Source: Apostichopus japonicus (Eukaryota > Echinodermata > Holothuroidea > Aspidochirotida > Stichopodidae). Taken from it: a DNA stretch of 64,000 bases. The DNA lies in contig NC_092568.1 of the NCBI RefSeq assembly GCF_037975245.1, forward strand, positions 42,523,631-42,587,630. The letters are read 5' to 3'. Both the position numbers and the translations under genes were made by a program. The notes below the pieces were generated by a model that had not been told where the DNA came from, did not search any database, and saw only the letters and a list, made by a program, of their open reading frames with translations. Shown here one piece after another: positions 52,901 to 61,000 of this stretch; position 1 is the stretch's first letter; every line of letters begins with the position of its first letter.

Positions 52901-54244
52901 GAAGAAATGACAAATACTTTGGCAATCGTAAAAGATTTATAACTATCGAATTTGCGATTATTCGCAAAGATAAAACACTGCTAGGACTAAATGTTGCACT
53001 GCAGAACAAGCGTATTACTGACAAGTAAACGCATGAATCTGACCGGAGCAGGTGCTTGCCGAATTTAAACATTGCACAGTGCTAGTGTAGCCTTGTAAGA
53101 ACCTGTACTTTTGCAATATTTGCTGACAAACTGCTTTAGTGTTGTTTTGATAGGTTAGGCCATTATTTAAAAGCAGTTCGTGTGTAGTGCTAGTTTGTAG
53201 TCAAGTTATCGCAACTTAGGTTTTGAGCGCGATTAATCGAACTTCAAGAGTGTAAATTGTGACTACTGGCAATTAATCGATTACGACTATCAGCACTAGT
53301 ATACATATTATATATGATTTCTCTTTTAAAAACTCAGCAAATCAGGAAGAAATACCCACATTATGCAACAAATACAAGAAAGGATATTTTGATTACATTT
53401 CTTGACATTCCAATCAAAGTTTGAAAAGAGGAAAACAAAAATGACAGCTCATTAAATGTTCAAGTTGAGTTGCTGTGAACTGTAAAATCTGACCACGTAA
53501 AACAAATTCTTATACACTGCAGTCATACGAAACTCTAACTATTTAAGCCTGTTGCTCATTTATTACTCTGTAAACAATGAATGATGAGGAAACTATTTCG
53601 TGCAATACATACCATACACTATAAAACGGGAACAGAGCCCCTGTTATTCGTTGTCGTTTATCTATAAGAAATACGTATAAAGCAACTCAATTAATTCGTT
53701 AAGGCTATGGGTAGTATTACTCACTTGATTTATCAGAAGCAATTAAGTCTGAAGGATTAATTATCTGAAATCTTGTTCAAAGTTCAGTCAGCTGTTTACT
53801 TTTGGATGTCTATCTTGTAAACAATTGCAAAGCTACTGTACAAGGTATAAGGCAAGTAAATTGTCTTCCAGTCCGATTTTTGCAAATGAACTTACAACAT
53901 TTGGTAGAAACTTAATAACTTCAATATAATTATCAACCAAAATCTCGCCTACTAAATTTTGACCAGCATAATACATTTTTGAACTAAAGAAGATATTAAA
54001 AAAACATAATAATGCTAAAAACTCGAAACTTATGTTCGGTGGAGCTCAGGAGTCAGGGAGACAAAAGCACTTTTACGTATTGATGGCGCTACCCCCTATT
54101 GCCAAAGCTTCACAATTGCTTTATGTTTATTTTCTGTGGTTTTGCTCATTAGTACTAGCAATACTTTTCCGATCATATGCGATAATTCACACACAGAGCC
54201 TACTCAAATGAAACTTACTTCTTGGATGTGACCGGTGGCTCCAT
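27488..54244 (-). CDS. Long coiled-coil protein with two UVR-like motifs (12 exons)
   Basis: Twelve coding exons, listed separately, join in phase without a stop to give about 759 codons; a further 3' exon is likely. Residues 1-42 are short and basic (MSLFSGMKIKQKE). Residues 43-210 are acidic and Ser/Thr-rich, probably disordered. A UVR-like motif (VETEDYEKAESLAMQ) lies near 250-265, and a long helical coiled coil rich in E, K, Q and L runs from about 265 to 645. A predicted helical region covers 645-725, and a second UVR-like motif (GNNFEKAD) is cut by the last intron at about 759. UVR motifs are short helical hairpins that bind protein partners; in bacteria they link UvrB and UvrC. I do not recognise the animal family by name and assign no function. 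The gene is divergent from DCAF5. Confidence 0.8.
27759..28777. mobile_element. Non-autonomous DNA transposon, 1.0 kb, 34-bp inverted ends
   Basis: The left end (27759-27792, starting GGCATCACACTGTCCC) and the reverse complement of the right end (28744-28777) match at 31 of 34 bases, and the similarity continues a few bases outward (ATGCWGGC). The body is GC-richer than its surroundings and repeats words such as 'catcgtgagggcatctt' and 'cgtcgtgta.ccat'. No transposase is visible; open frames inside are short. A target-site duplication could not be fixed with confidence. It lies in the intron between exons 11 and 12 of the coiled-coil gene. Confidence 0.8.
29321..29429. other. Homopyrimidine tract, G-quadruplex potential on minus strand
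   Basis: About 105 of 109 bases are C or T, with many C runs of three to ten. The minus strand, which is the sense strand of the enclosing gene, is therefore a chain of G runs separated by short spacers. Such tracts can form triplex or G-quadruplex structures in DNA or in the pre-mRNA. Confidence 0.8.
29700..30165. repeat. ~92-bp tandem repeat, five copies
   Basis: Unit marks 'gacctgaaaaccattgacag' at 29789, 29882, 29975 and 30065, with a shorter last copy at 30149, give 93, 93, 90 and 84 bp. Copies differ by the presence of 'tacatgtc' and 'cga' indels. Confidence 0.9.
31312..31972. repeat. Irregular short minisatellite ('actggactccagactctat')
   Basis: A core of roughly 19 bases, 'actggactccagactctat', repeats about 30 times with variants (actagatact, gactatacact). 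No single fixed period holds; it looks like a mixture of 10- to 20-bp blocks. It lies in the intron between exons 11 and 12. Confidence 0.9.
32615..32990. mobile_element. G/C-run dispersed repeat (copy 2), transposon-like
   Basis: The left side reads 'cataggaaccgggggggctg' and the right side 'cagcccccccactc' followed by 'cctgcgccactg', so the ends are roughly inverted. Inside are two copies of 'caccaaattgcatct.aggcc'. It is similar in style to 10768-10915. It is probably a short non-autonomous DNA transposon; the superfamily is not assigned. Confidence 0.55.
33525..33763 (-). CDS. Coiled-coil gene, coding exon 11
   Basis: Acceptor ATCATTCCAG, donor AAACTG|GTTAGT, ending in phase 0. It encodes EEQLRDRLVSHFRTLYEDRE to GIEIPDAGEKL. 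It is helical but richer in Leu, Cys and hydrophobics than the preceding coiled coil, so it may be a small folded domain. Confidence 0.85.
33845..34382 (+). mobile_element. 5'-truncated non-LTR retrotransposon (LINE) 3' end
   Basis: The frame from about 33867 to 34157 encodes LGWKTFDRHVMYRRLTMVYK then SINDQGPEYMNEMF and ends AAKDWNKLDQ...LNA before a stop. It matches the C-terminal tail of reverse transcriptases of the CR1/Jockey-like LINE group. A ~220-base 3' UTR follows, ending in 'ttaaaataaagttgaaataa' and a short A tract. The polymerase core is missing, as expected of a 5'-truncated insertion. It lies antisense in the intron between exons 10 and 11 of the coiled-coil gene. Confidence 0.8.
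34498..34686 (-). CDS. Coiled-coil gene, coding exon 10
   Basis: Acceptor ATTTTCAAAG, donor TTGGG|GTAGGT. It encodes KQFSEAKNLSEEIQRVTSEG to KECEDSERSSW, a continuous coiled coil. The donor choice is fixed by phase with the next exon. Confidence 0.82.
34955..36218. mobile_element. TTAA-flanked non-autonomous DNA transposon, 1.26 kb
   Basis: TTAA at 34955-34958 is followed by AAGGATTGTCTGGTGG. The right end, read on the minus strand, is AGGAATTGTCTGGTGG next to TTAA (36215-36218). TTAA duplication is typical of piggyBac, Kolobok and Sola3 elements; which one is not determined. The body contains a tandem duplication: a segment from about 35230 is repeated from about 35506 with about 85% identity, including 'gtggtctttgtgtaacacaa'. 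No transposase is seen. It lies between exons 9 and 10 of the coiled-coil gene. Confidence 0.75.
36572..36729 (-). CDS. Coiled-coil gene, coding exon 9
   Basis: Acceptor ATGATCCAG, donor AGAGG|GTAAGG. It encodes ARVNFKDHENKMKIARKKLV to AELEQSKKLSVE: a basic then heptad-like segment. Confidence 0.83.
37050..38335. repeat. 75-bp minisatellite, about 17 copies
   Basis: The unit contains 'catcatactgggatgtgaga', 'tatctttcatatatcaacag' and 'gtctagcctgatgcactgtt'. Most copies are 75 bp, so a 25-residue periodic open frame (YERYLTSQYDESVHYKQCIR type) appears on the minus strand. It is interrupted where copies carry indels near 37470 and 37660. It lies in the intron between exons 8 and 9, 320 bp from exon 9, and is not joined to it. 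Confidence 0.92.
38640..40080. repeat. ~119-bp minisatellite, about 12 copies
   Basis: The mark 'ggagcagcactg' recurs at 38649, 38768, 38887, 39006, 39125, 39245, 39355, 39476, 39596, 39715 and 39825. Periods are 119-121 bp, with two shortened 110-bp copies that lack a 'catatctcat' block. The short copies are separated by about 470 bp, hinting at a higher-order unit. Same intron as the 75-bp array. Confidence 0.92.
40408..40539 (-). CDS. Coiled-coil gene, coding exon 8
   Basis: Acceptor CTTCCTTAG, donor TCTCA|GTAAGA. It encodes HEKLKAKIEKILETDEKLHD then EMVLVDTWTIQSPPSSFHPT-type sequence (Trp, Pro and Ser), which interrupts the coiled coil with a likely flexible link. Confidence 0.8.
40925..41796. 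repeat. 78-bp minisatellite touching a splice donor, about 11 copies
   Basis: Marks at 40936, 41014 and 41092 give a 78-bp period. The unit contains 'gattgacacaaccaacatga' and 'gcagatataataatgaggct'. Read on the minus strand, the array begins within two bases of the exon 7 donor: the junction GTCATTATTTTATCTGCC resembles the repeat's own CTCATTATTATATCTGCC, but only the junction copy has the GT. The exon's frame continues through about eight copies with no stop, encoding a 26-residue period (LYLPAVHVGCVNPSCSCLSL type). Confidence 0.92.
41797..42053 (-). CDS. Coiled-coil gene, coding exon 7
   Basis: Acceptor GTATTTTGCAG, donor GAAAG|GTCATT. It encodes TEIKEMEEKLTNLRQTEAEL through ELELYRKEKE, strongly coiled coil. 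The donor is weak, and a 78-bp minisatellite begins within two bases of it. The exon frame stays open through that array to 41166. Confidence 0.85.
42405..47790. repeat. 64-bp satellite-like array with higher-order repeats, about 84 copies
   Basis: The base unit is about 64 bp ('gatgctcgctgctttctaga', 'ggagcaacactctctttcaa', 'catatctgtctttgtttggc'). Variant units recur in a fixed order: identical blocks are spaced by 451 bp (for example 45705, 46156 and 46607; 45468, 45919 and 46370), that is seven units. A larger block starting at 42559 recurs at 44681, shifted by 2122 bp and nearly identical over at least 1 kb. Many 60- to 85-codon minus-strand open frames come from the unit and are not genes. 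It fills most of the intron between exons 6 and 7. Confidence 0.93.
48321..48447 (-). CDS. Coiled-coil gene, coding exon 6
   Basis: Acceptor CTCCAACAG, donor ATACAG|GTCAGA, ending in phase 0. It encodes SHFKEDVKKFKEQEADLQER to ELETKRGIIQ, a charged helical segment. Confidence 0.82.
48628..48870. repeat. AT repeats with a tRNA-like box fragment
   Basis: (AT)n runs at 48628-48661, and a palindromic 'tatatatagtctata' tract runs at 48765-48870. Between them, 48721-48750 reads CGTCCATAGCCTAGTGGTTA then GGGTGTCCGC, resembling a tRNA-type A box. GGTTCGAAACCC, a perfect B box, occurs on the opposite strand at 48692-48703. The two boxes have opposite orientations, so this is not an intact tRNA; a rearranged tRNA-derived SINE is possible. 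Confidence 0.45.
49059..49341 (-). CDS. Coiled-coil gene, coding exon 5
   Basis: Acceptor TTGTTCTTAG, donor GAAAG|GTAACT. It completes UVR-like motif 1 (AESLAMQCTALESE) and continues into a heptad-rich coiled coil (ELQEREQATQEKLIKETKR to EKLRLEMENEE). Confidence 0.85.
49546..49694 (-). CDS. Coiled-coil gene, coding exon 4
   Basis: Acceptor TTCTTGTAAG, donor GAAAAAG|GTGAAT. It encodes SEKKELLRNEVLKITAGRIG through QVQAVETEDYEK. Its end forms the first half of UVR-like motif 1, split by a phase-1 intron between EK and AE. Confidence 0.85.
49874..49917. repeat. (TA)n microsatellite
   Basis: About 22 uninterrupted TA dinucleotides lie in the intron between coding exons 3 and 4 of the coiled-coil gene, right before a dispersed-repeat copy. 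Confidence 0.9.
49925..50240 (+). repeat. Dispersed repeat family copy
   Basis: It contains 'agccccacccactcattaat', 'aaaccaatagggatcatcta' and 'gagatactgtgtttacaagc', then the family end 'gcgtcacatac' and 'ctgcataggttccgatgg'. These match the order seen at 13200-14330. Confidence 0.7.
50344..50857 (-). CDS. Coiled-coil gene, coding exon 3 (514 bases)
   Basis: Acceptor TTTCATTTCAG, donor CATCAG|GTATTG. It encodes about 171 residues of acidic, Ser/Thr/Asn-rich sequence (EPTNLSQISVAAQ to HRTRLKHI) with several DE clusters such as DPLDEDCSSS. This looks like a disordered N-terminal region. The last 30 residues (LQHNLEYSAEEKFQILQQGH) are helical and lead into the UVR-like part. Confidence 0.85.
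50925..51560. repeat. 35-36-bp minisatellite, about 17 copies, each with AATAAA on the sense strand
   Basis: The unit reads 'tctgtgctaatcctaatatt' then 'cctttattcattgag', with a one-base 'ccc' variant. On the minus strand, which is the sense strand of the enclosing gene, nearly every copy contains GAATAAAG, the canonical polyadenylation hexamer. The array fills about 640 of the 860 bp between coding exons 2 and 3 and ends about 67 bp before exon 3. Confidence 0.93.
51717..51817 (-). CDS. Coiled-coil gene, coding exon 2
   Basis: Acceptor CTTTCCAG|A and donor TGTG|GTAAGA frame 33 residues beginning MSLFSGMKIKQKEANKAKED and ending in NLQDLNC. The exon is rich in Lys, Gln and Glu. It ends in phase 1, and the next exon completes a Glu codon. 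Confidence 0.8.
51818..54218 (-). other. First intron of the coiled-coil gene
   Basis: A 2.4-kb AT-rich stretch between coding exons 1 and 2. I see no array, transposon end or exon in it. The open frame at 52800-53072 (minus strand) has no recognisable motif. Confidence 0.55.
54219..54244 (-). CDS. Coiled-coil gene, coding exon 1
   Basis: A 26-base first coding part encodes MEPPVTSK plus two bases. It has a perfect donor (AA|GTAAGT) and a good start context (AATATGG, A at -3, G at +4). It joins in phase to exon 2, whose first base completes a Lys codon before MSLFSG. Exon 2 also has its own in-frame ATG one base after its acceptor, so translation could start there instead. Confidence 0.6.
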
Positions 54245-54733
54245 ATTATGTGCAACAAACTGTGATGTTTGGAATAATTGTGTCTGATCAATTTTTGACT
54301 AGCCATTGATTGTAAACATAGGCCTACAACTTACAAGATTACAAAGACCATGAAAGTTGCGAGACATTGTATGTAGGCCAAGTTAGGGTAGACTACATTG
54401 TTATAAGGCAGGATATTGTAGTACCAACGATCATGCTTTGACGAGGGCATAGGCATAAGCTAAGTTGCTATCCTAACACCAAATTACTATTCAAATAATA
54501 TGCATACACAAACGATGCAGAAATATAAACCACCATCATCAAACAGACTAACACTAAGTATGTTCAATATCAAATCAGGAATTTGTAGTTGAATGCTAAA
54601 TGTGAAAGTTGAAAACCCTATGTTATTCTTAGTGCATAGCCAGTTTCAGTTTCAGGCCCATCTTTGAGTTTGAACTAAGGAAAAGGAATTTCACAGGCAC
54701 TTTTGAACTAAGGTAACTTTGAACAGTGTTATC
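54245..54733. promoter_or_regulatory. Candidate bidirectional promoter
   Basis: Only 489 bp separate the divergent start codons of the coiled-coil gene (54244, minus) and DCAF5 (54734, plus). No canonical TATA box is obvious on either side. The close head-to-head layout suggests shared promoter elements; transcription starts and 5' UTR lengths cannot be read from the sequence. Confidence 0.55.
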
Positions 54734-54965
54734 ATGGCATGCGTTGGTACATTGTGTAAAACGTCTGTTGGAAACACAATACAGTTCTTACAAAGGAGAC
54801 AATTAGAAAGCAGTGCTAGTAAGCAGAAAAGATTGTCTCGTCAGCTTTTGAGTGATCGTATGGCCAGTGCACCTGGATATCTCCATAGCTGCAGTTTAGT
54901 GGGACACTATGGATGTGTCAATGCCGTTGAATTCAGCAACAAAGGTGGTGAACTTCTGGTTTCAG
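54734..54965 (+). CDS. DCAF5 exon 1 (coding part)
   Basis: It starts MACVGTLCKTSVGNTIQFLQ; the N-terminal 50 residues are basic and diverge from vertebrates. The conserved part begins at LVGHYGCVNAVEFSNKGGE. Donor TCAG|GTAAAC, phase 1. Confidence 0.9.
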
Positions 54966-57906
54966 GTAAACTCTTCAGTCTTTATTTATTAACTAACATC
55001 CAACTTCACAAATTTATTCACCATCACACGTTTGAGGAAATGTAGTGTTGATTGAAAAGTAACATTGACAGAATGGACAGTAACAACTAACATACAAGAT
55101 GGTTGATATTTATGTCAAAATCTGATTTTGTGCTCTGTTTCATGAGTTTTCAGAGTTATGCTCAGTCAATAACATGGTTGTGTGGTGTATCTTTACCATG
55201 CCTTATTTGAAAATATTTAAAAAGCTACGCTCCAAACCTATGGACCCAAAATTTGCCTGGCTGATTGAAATAAAATTTTGTTAAATTGTGAAAACCTAAG
55301 ATGGAAACTTAAAGGTTCTTCTCAAATCTTGTTAGTTTAGTTTAGTAGGAAAAAATTGGATCAGGAGCGACACTGAAGTCCCCATCAAGGACCCACTTTT
55401 TGTTCATTATGTTCAACATTGCACATATTCTATTATTAGATACACTACAACTGTTGAACCTTACATAGAAAGCTTTCTACTCTGACATACCTTCTCTTGG
55501 GTAAATTATGAAAAAGTATTAAGCAGACCATGAATAAATTTATACCTTCCATGTAGAAACACTATCTAGGGTCATGTTGTTCTTTGTGTTGTCAGTGATA
55601 AGTACAGCTTCAGGTAATCAGTTAAAATCATTTGTTCTGGATATAAACTTAATGAAACTATGGAGATAGACAATGAGCATAATCCAACCCTCATAAATGA
55701 TTATTACTTTCTCTGTGTAAAGGTGGAGACGATAGGAGAGTGCTCATTTGGGATTTGGAGAAGCAGCTTTCCTCTAATAAACAACCAGGCCCAAATGCAT
55801 GCATGAAAGGAGAGCATAATTCCAACATCTTCTGCCTAGCATTAGACTGTGAAAATAGACGAGTATTTTCTGGAGGAAATGATGACCAGGTTATTGTTCA
55901 TGACACAGAAAGGTAAATAATGTGTTTCAAATGTGTATGTTCACTATGTTGTAAATACATCCATATAATTCATATGTCAAAGATAATTTGGGTATTATTT
56001 GCATATTATTAAGTTTTAGCCAGTGTAATGTGTAATATTTGAGGGTTTTAAAGCTGATTTAGTGCAAGACAATATAAAGTTGAGAATTACCAATGTTGCT
56101 CTTGATGATAATATCGTTATCCCTGTTCTAATTCTCAAACTGGACTTAGCATTGCATAAGTGTGTTACTTTTATTTTAAACCTAATTGTACTTATGAATA
56201 TGAACAATGCATTCCATTGTGTGCAAGGTATATAACTACAATACCGCACATTGACAGTACTAGTCTTCTTGATATTTTAAAATGTCAATTTTCCAGGTTA
56301 GACACAGTTGATGTGTTTAGCCATGAAGATGCAGTCTATGGTTTATCACCCTGTCCTACTGATGAAAGTGCCTTTGCCAGTGCTGGTGCCGATGGCAGGA
56401 TTCTCTTATGGGATCTCCGTCAGTCTACAAGAGGTAAATGACTTACAAGGAGTCTGAAGGGTCAGATATATTATGTGGAATGAAGGAGTTACAGGGAAAA
56501 TTTAGTGTTCACCTTTCATTGAGGCCATTTAAGTTTGCTTTATAAAGCACTCTCATAGCAATTTGTGCAATTTCAGATGAATTATCCCATGGGTTTGATT
56601 ATGAATTGAATATGAAATAGCAGCACATTTTTAAATGGCTGCCACCCCTCAATTGTTGATCCTTATACTGTGCAAGCAATACCATTTAGAACATTTGGTT
56701 CAGTGTTTTGTAGTTGTTATTTCTACCTGTTTATAATTTTAATCTCCGTTATTTTCGTGCTTCTTTGTCTTTCAGATCCCTTTGTCTTAGCTAATTATGC
56801 TCATTCATTTCATGCTGTAGTCTACCATCCTCTTGAATCTCGTTTTCTGGCCAGTGCTAATGCTAAAGAAGGGGTGGCTCTCTGGGATGTCAGAAAGCCA
56901 GGAACGTTAGTACTCACAGTTCATTTCTATGTGAATTAGTATTAATGTAAACACTGTTTGATTCCATTATTGTAAACAGCTGGTTGCATACATCTAAAAT
57001 TGTAGAATTTCTGGACAAAATGTTTTGATACTGTTCCACAATGAAAACAAGAAGCATAGTGTGTTGGTGGTAGTCGAAGGTCATTTGAGGTCACTGTATG
57101 AAAATACATGCATACATATGCACACACACATGCGCGCATACACACATGCACACATACATACATACATACATACATACATACATACATACATACATACATA
57201 CATACATACATACATACATACATACATACATACATACATACATACATACATACATACATACATACATACATACATACATAAATTGCTTTTTCAATGCAAT
57301 GGTCACAGTATTTGCTGGCCCATGGCTAATATTTTGAACTGAAGATTGTGTAGACAAACGTGACACACGTATGTTCCATCTTTGCGAGTGGGCTAAAAGT
57401 TTGGCCAGAGAGTACATTGTCAAAGATTATTAAGTAGACGATAGTACAAACAAGATTGTAGAGCTAGGGATTGGTTAGTTTGAGTTTGCAGTGGAATGCA
57501 TAATTCCATTTAGCTTCGAAGAAACACAAACTGGCAGCTCATGCAAATAGTAGCAGTAATTAAATGTGTGTGACATGCTACAAAGAAAGTTACTGCAGGA
57601 AGTAATTAATAAGATCTTGTTGTACCTTCAGATAAAGTCACATTGCATCAGTAATTAGTCGTTAATTACTTACATACTGTTTTATTTTTCAGTTGTTTAC
57701 TACGTTACAGTAGTGCTTACACAGAACTGAATGCTATGAGTGTACGATTCAACATTTACGGGACAAAGATTCTAGCTCTACGGCGAAGACTGCCCCCAGC
57801 TATCTATAATGTTAGCTCTCCGGGTCCTGTCATTGAATTTGATCATTCTGGTTATTACAACTCATGTACTATGAAGAGCTGCTGCTTTGCTGGGGATAGA
57901 GATCAG
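54734..57906 (+). CDS. DCAF5 (WDR22) orthologue, first five exons
   Basis: Five exons join in phase to give 301 codons, with the rest beyond the window. DCAF5 is a WD40 substrate receptor of the CUL4-DDB1 ubiquitin ligase. Recognisable segments include GHYGCVNAVEFSNKGGE, SGGDDRRVLIWDLEKQ, GEHNSNIFCLAL, FSGGNDDQVIVHD, FSHEDAVYGLSP, LANYAHSFHAVVYHP, NAKEGVALWDVRKP, LLALRRRLPPAIY and NSCTMKSCCFAGDRDQ; these follow the human protein in order. WDLR (exon 3) and WDVR (exon 4) are the WDxR motifs that CUL4 receptors use to bind DDB1. The ATG at 54734 is the first in frame and has good context (ATCATGG). The following intron holds the 82-bp array. Confidence 0.95.
55723..55912 (+). CDS. DCAF5 exon 2
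   Basis: Acceptor CTGTGTAAAG, donor AAAG|GTAAAT. It encodes GGDDRRVLIWDLEKQ, a polar loop, then CMKGEHNSNIFCLAL and FSGGNDDQVIVHDTE: the end of the first WD repeat and the second. Confidence 0.93.
56297..56433 (+). CDS. DCAF5 exon 3
   Basis: Acceptor AATTTTCCAG, donor AAGAG|GTAAAT. It encodes LDTVDVFSHEDAVYGLSPCP through GRILLWDLRQSTR and carries a WDxR motif (WDLR). Confidence 0.93.
56776..56905 (+). CDS. DCAF5 exon 4
   Basis: Acceptor TTGTCTTTCAG, donor GGAAC|GTTAGT. It encodes DPFVLANYAHSFHAVVYHPL through EGVALWDVRKPG and carries a second WDxR motif (WDVR). The donor was chosen because it restores phase with exon 5. Confidence 0.9.
57153..57280. repeat. (CATA)n microsatellite
   Basis: About 32 copies of CATA follow a short 'cacacatgcgcgcatacaca' lead-in. 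It lies in the intron between DCAF5 exons 4 and 5. The periodic open frames (MYVC or THTYI type) on both strands are repeat artefacts. Confidence 0.95.
57693..57906 (+). CDS. DCAF5 exon 5
   Basis: Acceptor TTTATTTTTCAG, donor GATCAG|GTTCAG, ending in phase 0. It encodes LLRYSSAYTELNAMSVRFNI through NSCTMKSCCFAGDRDQ. The donor is weak, but its position after GDRDQ agrees with the conserved protein, which continues in the next exon outside the window. Confidence 0.9.
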
Positions 57907-58040
57907 GTTCAGTATTATTATTAGTTTTCTTCTTTAATTATTGCAAGTTTGTTGAATATGCATATGGTTGTTTAAAGGTCTATTCAGCTAGTAAACATTT
58001 CACAATGTGAAGATGCCAAGGTTGTTTGAAGTCTGTCTTG

Positions 58041-61000
58041 GCATTCAGGTAGTAAGTGTTCTAGTATGCTGTATGTGAGGATAACAGGGTAGCAGGTATA
58101 CAGTATGAAGATGAACTGTGTTGCATTCAGGTAGTAAGCATTCTAGTATGCTGTATGTGAGGATAACAGGGTAACAGGTATACAGTATGAAGATGAACTG
58201 TGTTGCATTCAGGTAGTAAGCATTCTAGTATGCTGTATGTGAGGATAACAGGGTAGCAGGTATACAGTATGAAGATGAACTGTGTTGCATTCAGGTAGTA
58301 AGCATTCTAGCATGCTGTATGTGAGGATAACAGGGTAGCAGGTATACAGTATGAAGATGAACTGTGTTGCATTCAGGTAGTAAGCATTCTAGTATGCTGT
58401 ATGTGAGGATAACAGGGTAGCAGGTATACAGTATGAAGATGAACTGTGTTGCATTCAGGTAGTAAGCATTCTAGCATGCTGTATGTGAGGATAACAGGGT
58501 AGCAGGTATACAGTATGAAGATGAACTGTGTTGCATTCAGGTAGTAAGCATTCTAGTATGCTGTATGTGAGGATAACAGGGTAACAGGTATACAGTATGA
58601 AGATGAACTGTGTTGCATTCAGGTAGTAAGTGTTCTAGTATGCTGTATGTGAGGATAACAGGGTAACAGGTATACAGTATGAAGAATGAACTGTGTTGCA
58701 TTCAGGTAGTAAGCATTCTAGTATGCTGTATGTGAGGATAACAGGGTAGCAGGTATACAGTATGAAGATGAACTGTGTTGCATTCAGGTAGTAAGCATTC
58801 TAGTATGCTGTATGTGAGGATAACAGGGTAACAGGTATACAGTATGAAGATGAACTGTGTTGCATTCAGGTAGTAAGCATTCTAGTATGCTGTATGTGAG
58901 GATAACAGGGTAGCAGGTATACAGTATGAAGATGAACTGTGTTGCATTCAGGTAGTAAGCATTCTAGTATGCTGTATGTGAGGATAACAGGGTAACAGGT
59001 ATACAGTATGAAGAATGAACTGTGTTGCATTCAGGTAGTAAGTGTTCTAGTATGCTGTATGTGAGGATAACAGGGTAGCAGGTATACAGTATGAAGAATG
59101 AACTGTGTTGCATTCAGGTAGTAAGCATTCTAGTATGCTGTATGTGAGGATAACAGGGTAACAGGTATACAGTATGAAGATGAACTGTGTTGCATTCAGG
59201 TAGTAAGCATTCTAGTATGCTGTATGTGAGGATAACAGGGTAGCAGGTATACAGTATGAAGATGAACTGTGTTGCATTCAGGTAGTAAGCATTCTAGTAT
59301 GCTGTATGTGAGGATAACAGGGTAACAGGTATACAGTATGAAGATGAACTGTGTTGCATTCAGGTAGCAAGCATTCTAGTATGCTGTATGTGAGGATAAC
59401 AGGGTAGCAGGTATACAGTATGAAGATGAACTGTGTTGCATTCAGGTAGTAAGCATTCTAGTATGCTGTATGTGAGGATAACAGGGTAGCAGGTATACAG
59501 TATGAAGATGAACTGTGTTGCATTCAGGTAGTAAGCATTCTAGTATGCTGTATGTGAGGATAACAGGGTAACAGGTATACAGTATGAAGATGAACTGTGT
59601 TGCATTCAGGTAGTAAGCATTCTAGTATGCTGTATGTGCGGATAACAGGGTAGCAGGTATACAGTATGAAGATGAACTGTGTTGCATTCAGGTAGTAAGC
59701 ATTCTAGTATGCTGTATGTGAGGATAACAGGGTAGCAGGTATACAGTATGAAGATGAACTGTGTTGCATTCAGGTAGTAAGCATTCTAGCATGCTGTATG
59801 TGAGGATAACAGGGTAACAGGTATACAGTATGAAGATGAACTGTGTTGCATTCAGGTAGTAAGCATTCTAGTATGCTGTATGTGAGGATAACAGGGTAAC
59901 AGGTATACAGTATGAAGATGAACTGTGTTGCATTCAGGTAGTAAGCATTCTAGTATGCTGTATGTGAGGATAACAGGGTACCAGGTATACAGTATGAAGA
60001 TGAACTGTGTTGCATTCAGGTAGTAAGCATTCTAGCATGCTGTATGTGAGGATAACAGGGTAGCAGGTATACAGTATGAAGATGAACTGTGTTGCATTCA
60101 GGTAATAAGCATTCTAGTATGCTGTATGTGAGGATAACAGGGTAACAGGTATACAGTATGAAGATGAACTGTGTTGCATTCAGGTAGTAAGCATTCTAGT
60201 ATGCTGTATGTGAGGATAACAGGGTAGCAGGTATACAGTATGAAGATGAACTGTGTTGCATTCAGGTAGTAAGCATTCTAGTATGCTGTATGTGAGGATA
60301 ACAGGGTAACAGGTATACAGTATGAAGATGAACTGTGTTGCATTCAGGTAGTAAGCATTCTAGTATGCTGTATGTGAGGATAACAGGGTAACAGGTATAC
60401 AGTATGAAGATGAACTGTGTTGCATTCAGGTAGTAAGCATTCTAGTATGCTGTATGTGAGGATAACAGGGTAACAGGTATACAGTATGAAGATGAACTGT
60501 GTTGCATTCAGGTAGTAAGCATTCTAGCATGCTGTATGTGAGGATAACAGGGTAACAGGTATACAGTATGAAGATGAACTGTGTTGCATTCAGGTAGTAA
60601 GCATTCTAGTATGCTGTATGTGAGGATAACAGGGTAACAGGTATACAGTATGAAGATGAACTGTGTTGCATTCAGGTAGTAAGCATTCTAGTATGCTGTA
60701 TGTGAGGATAACAGGGTAGCAGGTATACAGTATGAAGATGAACTGTGTTGCATTCAGGTAGTAAGCATTCTAGTATGCTGTATGTGAGGATAACAGGGTA
60801 ACAGGTATACAGTATGAAGAATGAACTGTGTTGCATTCAGGTAGTAAGCATTCTAGTATGCTGTATGTGAGGATAACAGGGTAGCAGGTATACAGTATGA
60901 AGAATGAACTGTGTTGCATTCAGGTAGTAAGCATTCTAGTATGCTGTATGTGAGGATAACAGGGTAGCAGGTATACAGTATGAAGATGAACTGTGTTGCA

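Noticed and set aside
54719-54733. Upstream TTG-initiated extension of DCAF5 (five codons)
   Set aside because: The ATG at 54734 has good start context and is the first ATG in frame; a TTG start is not needed.
56942-57423. Frames with MYVCMYVC or THTYIHTY runs
   Set aside because: Pure translation of the CATA microsatellite.
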